Source: Bacillota bacterium
Lineage (GTDB): Bacteria; Bacillota; Clostridia; Tissierellales; Peptoniphilaceae
Assembly (NCBI GenBank): GCA_023393815.1
Contig: JAEXBU010000050.1
Span: 1 to 8,573, forward strand
Direction of reading: 5' to 3'
Length of the DNA stretch: 8,573 nt
Made by a program: the position numbers and the translations under genes. The notes under the pieces are model-generated. The model worked only from the letters and a program-made list of their open reading frames with translations. It searched no databases and had not been told where the DNA came from. Within the stretch, counting starts at the first letter, position 1. The number at the start of each line of letters is the position of its first letter. Below are positions 6,243 to 8,573 of the stretch, in pieces.

Positions 6243-7074
6243 AGCCTGCCTCCTTTTCTACGATGGCGTCGACAAGCTTAAAAGCGCCGTAGTCTTCCGG
6301 CTTTTCTCTGCAAATTATATCTGCCAACGCCTGAACATCCTCGGGCGCCGATGCCATGGCAATGCCGATGCCTGCATGCGCAATCATACCCCCGTCGTTT
6401 CGATCGTCGCCTACGACGAGCATATCCTCCGGCGCAATATTTTTCCTCTTCCCATAAGACTTGAGCCCGCGCCACTTGTCGCTGCCCTTTCCGATGATTT
6501 CAAAAAGAGAAAGCGTTGCATCTCTGCTCTTCAATAAATGCGCCGTCAGCCCGCCCTCTTTAATCACCGGCTCTCGGATAATCGAATCGAAGACGTCTTC
6601 CGTCGTATAGCCCGCCACGGCAAGTACATCTTCTTGTTCGACCTCCTCCAACGGCATTTTTCTGTACATATTTTCATAAAAAACAACATAGGATTTCTCG
6701 CGATCAGTCATCTCGTGCAAAGTGACCAAATCGTAGCCTTTGCTATAGCTGTCTACGTGAAAAATCGGGTGAAGCCCGCGACTTTCGATAACTTCTACCA
6801 GCGGGCGAATCGCCTGCTTGTCAAAGATAGTTTTATCCAACGTTTTTTCGGAATTTTTACAGCGTATTAAATTCCCGTTGTTACTGATAATGGTGATTTC
6901 TTCTTGAAACGACGACAACTCGCGTTTCAGGGATCGAAAAGGGCGACCGCTGGCTATGACGGTCTCAATTCCCATGGATTTCCACCGACGCAGATAGTCT
7001 CCCATGACTTCGTCAAAGGGTTGTTTTCTCGCACATATCGTTCCGTCAAAATCGAATGCAATTAAACGAATCAT
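6232..7074 (-). CDS. Cof-type HAD-superfamily (IIB) hydrolase
   Basis: Cytosolic Mg-dependent phosphatase of the Cof/YidA type; substrates are typically sugar phosphates or related metabolites, but the sequence does not name one. Motif I is DFDGT at 8-12 (nucleophile D8, acid/base D10), motif II is IASGRP with S42, motif III is a lysine in KGSDKWRGL at 196-204, and motif IV is VGDDRNDGGMI at 221-231. The region between about 85 and 185 is the alpha/beta C2 cap that places it in subclass IIB. Length 280 is typical. The ATG at 7074 has GGGAGG only three bases upstream, a short spacing. It follows a terminator, so its promoter is unclear; it overlaps rbgA by 11 nt and is probably cotranscribed with it. 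Confidence 0.9.
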   Translation of the reverse strand: MIRLIAFDFDGTICARKQPFDEVMGDYLRRWKSMGIETVIASGRPFRSLKRELSSFQEEITIISNNGNLIRCKNSEKTLDKTIFDKQAIRPLVEVIESRGLHPIFHVDSYSKGYDLVTLHEMTDREKSYVVFYENMYRKMPLEEVEQEDVLAVAGYTTEDVFDSIIREPVIKEGGLTAHLLKSRDATLSLFEIIGKGSDKWRGLKSYGKRKNIAPEDMLVVGDDRNDGGMIAHAGIGIAMASAPEDVQALADIICREKPEDYGAFKLVDAIVEKEAGYEH

Positions 7075-7085
7075 AATCCTCCCGG

Positions 7086-7120
7086 AATAAAAGAGCGACT
7101 CATCGAGCCGCTCGTCTTTT
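7086..7120 (-). terminator. Intrinsic terminator after the ABC permease gene, possibly bidirectional
   Basis: On the minus strand, GCGGCTC at 7111-7105, a GAT loop, and GAGTCGC at 7101-7095 form a 7-bp stem with one G-U pair, followed at once by TCTTTTATT (7094-7086). An AAAAGA tract at 7120-7115, separated by a 3-base bulge, can extend the stem against TCTTTT and provides a T-rich run on the plus strand too. It begins three bases after the permease stop and ends the transporter unit. Confidence 0.75.
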
Positions 7121-7122
7121 GA

Positions 7123-7935
7123 TTAAAATTTTAATTCTTTCCCTTTGTAAACAATGCAGCCCAAGATCCAAAAAATCAAGCCGAGCAAAATATTTGCCAC
7201 TATACCGATCCATTGAAAATCCGTACCTCCCACCATATTCAATGGGTTCAGCGCCGTAAAGGGGAAAAATGCCGCAATCGGTTCCATGCTGTTCCCCATA
7301 AACGTCAGGGCGGCCCAAACTAAGGCGATTGCAATGAACAACAAGAGCGATCCCCCCTCCGCGTGAGACGCGCGGGAAGATATCGCCGAATAGAAAAAGC
7401 CGATGCACAAGAATTCAAAGCCCAAGAGCAACAGACAAATAAAAATTTGTAAGATCACTAAAGCCAAATTCCGAATGTCGTGCACGCCGAAGACGTAAGC
7501 CGAAAGGAAGGCCACGACCAGAACAAAAAGCAACACGAGGCCATAGTGCAGCATATCGGCGCTAAACTTGCCGCTATAAATTTCCGTGCGCGTAATGGGA
7601 TTGGAATAAAGGTATTCGATGGTACCCGCGCTTTGCTCCCTAGACAAACTTTTCGCTCCCAACTGAATGGCGAAAATTGCAAATAGAATGCCCAAATATT
7701 GGAAAATAAAGGGAACGTAGTCCGTAAACTTATCGAAAGCCACTTCCCGGCCGAATCCTAATATAGGCTGCATATTTTCGGAAAAACCGTCGCGAAAGCC
7801 GTTCGCCAAAGACAAGAGATTGTCGTCTTGTAAAAGCGGGAAGAAAGCCATTAACAGACCGGTTAAAATCCCAAGTACCAAAAACCATCCGAAGGCCTTG
7901 GCGCGGTTATTTTTCATTTCGAGATTAAAAACCAT
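7123..7935 (-). CDS. ABC-2-type transporter permease subunit
   Basis: Integral membrane partner of the ATPase encoded just upstream. The 270 residues contain about six hydrophobic segments (roughly 15-34, 72-92, 128-150, 156-184, 192-213 and 242-265). Between segments 2 and 3 comes the cytosolic stretch LSREQSAGTIEYLYSNPITRTEIYSGK (about 95-121), characteristic of the ABC-2 permease subfamily of ABC exporters and the likely coupling element to the ATPase. Substrate cannot be inferred; relatives export drugs, peptides or antibiotics, or are uncharacterised. The ATPase stop and permease ATG overlap as TGATG. A GTG one codon earlier is also in frame, but the ATG at 7935 has better SD spacing (seven bases against four). 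The gene is followed within three bases by a terminator. Confidence 0.88.
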   Translation of the reverse strand: MVFNLEMKNNRAKAFGWFLVLGILTGLLMAFFPLLQDDNLLSLANGFRDGFSENMQPILGFGREVAFDKFTDYVPFIFQYLGILFAIFAIQLGAKSLSREQSAGTIEYLYSNPITRTEIYSGKFSADMLHYGLVLLFVLVVAFLSAYVFGVHDIRNLALVILQIFICLLLLGFEFLCIGFFYSAISSRASHAEGGSLLLFIAIALVWAALTFMGNSMEPIAAFFPFTALNPLNMVGGTDFQWIGIVANILLGLIFWILGCIVYKGKELKF

Positions 7936-8573
7936 CACTCTTCCTCCTTTTTCGGACTAAAATTGTACTTTTCTTCCACTACGTCGTAGGCGTCCACAGG
8001 CTCGATAGGTTGCGTCTTTCGACTATCCAAAATGACGGCGTCGGAGTCGTAGGAAGTATTCTTCTTCTCTTCGGACGCGACGATTATCTCCGCCGCATCT
8101 TCTGTAGGTTTGGCGGGTTCTTCGAGGCCTTGTTTTTCCGCTTCTTTTTCTTTCACGGAACTCTCATTTAAGATCACCGTTTCGGCGCTATCCGCTGCCT
8201 TCTCCTCCGCCGCAGCATTCGACGAAACCTCGCGATTGAACTCGTCGACGTCGTAGGCGAGGATCGTGTCTTCCATCGCCTCTCCCTCATCCTCTACTGC
8301 AGCAGTCTCGGCTGCCGATTGATGGGAAACGGACGTGCGATTCGATTGAACGGCGTCCACCTTATTCGCTAAAATGGCGTCTTCCAAGACGTAATTTTTT
8401 ACCTTTTGTTGGTGAAGGACCGTTGTCAACGTCGGCAAATAGCCGTCGTAGAAAAATTCCACGTCGCCGGATTCGTCCTTTAAAAGGCGTGCGCCTATTT
8501 CTTCAAAGGCGCCTACATTAATCAGCTCATCGAAAATCCGCAGAACCTTATCGTTGTTCTTTTTGTCCTTGAG
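7935..8573 (-). CDS. ABC transporter ATP-binding protein, C-terminal 212 residues with a long acidic tail (5' end outside the window)
   Basis: The frame is open to the right edge, so the ATPase core (Walker A, signature, Walker B) is not in view. The assignment rests on residues about 1-70 of the visible part: EFFYDGYLPTLTTVL, then VKNYVLEDAIL, match the regulatory C-terminus of ABC ATPases that pair with ABC-2 permeases (pattern FLYDGDL..LL..L, then LEDIFL), and on the overlapping permease gene downstream. Such ATPases normally end within a few residues of that LED motif. This one continues for about 145 residues rich in Glu, Asp, Ala, Ser and Lys (about 40 acidic against 15 basic residues by my count), with no Cys, no membrane segment and few aromatics, so it is probably disordered and cytosolic. 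A GTG at 8462 could be read as a start but is internal. Family call fairly good; the tail's role is unknown. Confidence 0.72.
   Translation of the reverse strand, partial: LKDKKNNDKVLRIFDELINVGAFEEIGARLLKDESGDVEFFYDGYLPTLTTVLHQQKVKNYVLEDAILANKVDAVQSNRTSVSHQSAAETAAVEDEGEAMEDTILAYDVDEFNREVSSNAAAEEKAADSAETVILNESSVKEKEAEKQGLEEPAKPTEDAAEIIVASEEKKNTSYDSDAVILDSRKTQPIEPVDAYDVVEEKYNFSPKKEEE
7938..8384 (-). repeat. Acidic tail of the ABC ATPase with degenerate repeats of an ED-x-IL motif
   Basis: Within the visible protein, short hydrophobic cores recur in an acidic background: LEDAILANKVDAV (63-75), MEDTILAYDVDEF (100-112), AETVILNESSV (130-140), AAEIIVASEE (160-169), DAVILDSRKT (178-187), and VDAYDVVEE (193-201). 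The first two align without gaps over 18 residues with about eight identities. AYDV occurs twice, encoded by the same 12 bases (plus-strand ACGTCGTAGGCG at 7981-7992 and 8248-8259). This looks like old internal duplication of a short linear motif in a disordered tail. Confidence 0.6.
7943..7950 (-). promoter_or_regulatory. Ribosome binding site for the permease, embedded in the ATPase stop region
   Basis: AAAGGAGG on the minus strand encodes part of the last Lys-Lys-Glu-Glu-Glu codons of the ATPase tail and lies seven bases before the ATG at 7935. The TGATG junction implies translational coupling of ATPase and permease. Confidence 0.75.

Noticed and set aside
6139..6537. Plus-strand open frame of 132 codons over rbgA and the HAD gene
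   Set aside because: Antisense shadow; spans the overlap of two confident genes.
7938..8384. Tail motifs as phospho-threonine (FHA-type) sites, because of TVIL and DTIL
   Set aside because: Threonine is not conserved among the copies (Ala or Glu in the others), and no kinase or FHA gene is in view.
8460..8462. GTG that would make the acidic tail a separate 175-residue gene
   Set aside because: The frame continues open to the window edge, the preceding 37 codons match an ABC ATPase C-terminal domain, and no SD lies at a usable distance.
1..8573. Defence island, prophage, CRISPR, insertion sequence or tRNA/rRNA gene
   Set aside because: The window is filled by recognisable housekeeping genes plus one ABC transporter; I saw no transposase, array-type repeats or RNA-gene signatures.

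Overview
The window looks like a conserved housekeeping stretch of a Bacillota (Firmicutes) chromosome of roughly 50% GC. The evidence is gene order: an Asp23-family gene, nusB, xseA, xseB, ispA, tlyA and recN follow one another as in the yqhY-nusB region of Bacillus and many clostridia. The absence of folD, dxs and argR from their usual slots and the very tight packing suggest a reduced Clostridia/Tissierellia-type anaerobe. That placement is inference, since no rRNA or other marker is present. Every supported gene is on the minus strand, so transcription runs from the right edge to the left edge.

Right part (about 8573 down to 7123): the 3' part of an ABC-transporter ATPase gene, cut by the window edge, overlaps the start of an ABC-2-type permease gene. 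The ATPase carries an unusual acidic C-terminal tail of about 150 residues with degenerate internal repeats; this is the least ordinary thing in the window. An intrinsic terminator follows the permease.

Middle (7074 to 4787): a Cof-type HAD phosphatase, then the circularly permuted ribosome-assembly GTPase RbgA (YlqF) and ribonuclease HII. They overlap head to tail (11 and 20 nt). No promoter of their own is evident.

Left part (4769 to 1): a good sigma-A-type promoter with an extended -10 sits just after rnhB and opens a seven-gene run: asp23 family, nusB, xseA, xseB, ispA, tlyA and recN (first 253 residues only). It supplies an envelope-associated Asp23 protein, the NusB rRNA antitermination factor, both exonuclease VII subunits, a short farnesyl-diphosphate synthase, an rRNA 2'-O-methyltransferase and the RecN repair ATPase. 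Themes are ribosome synthesis (NusB, TlyA, RbgA), DNA repair and processing (XseAB, RecN, RNase HII) and isoprenoid supply (IspA).

No stretch over 300 bases lacks a gene; the longest gaps are 66 and 48 bases and hold the promoter and the terminator. I found no RNA genes, mobile elements, CRISPR arrays or defence genes. I do not see a wholly new system; the candidates for novelty are the ATPase tail and departures from family norms in IspA, RecN and RNase HII.
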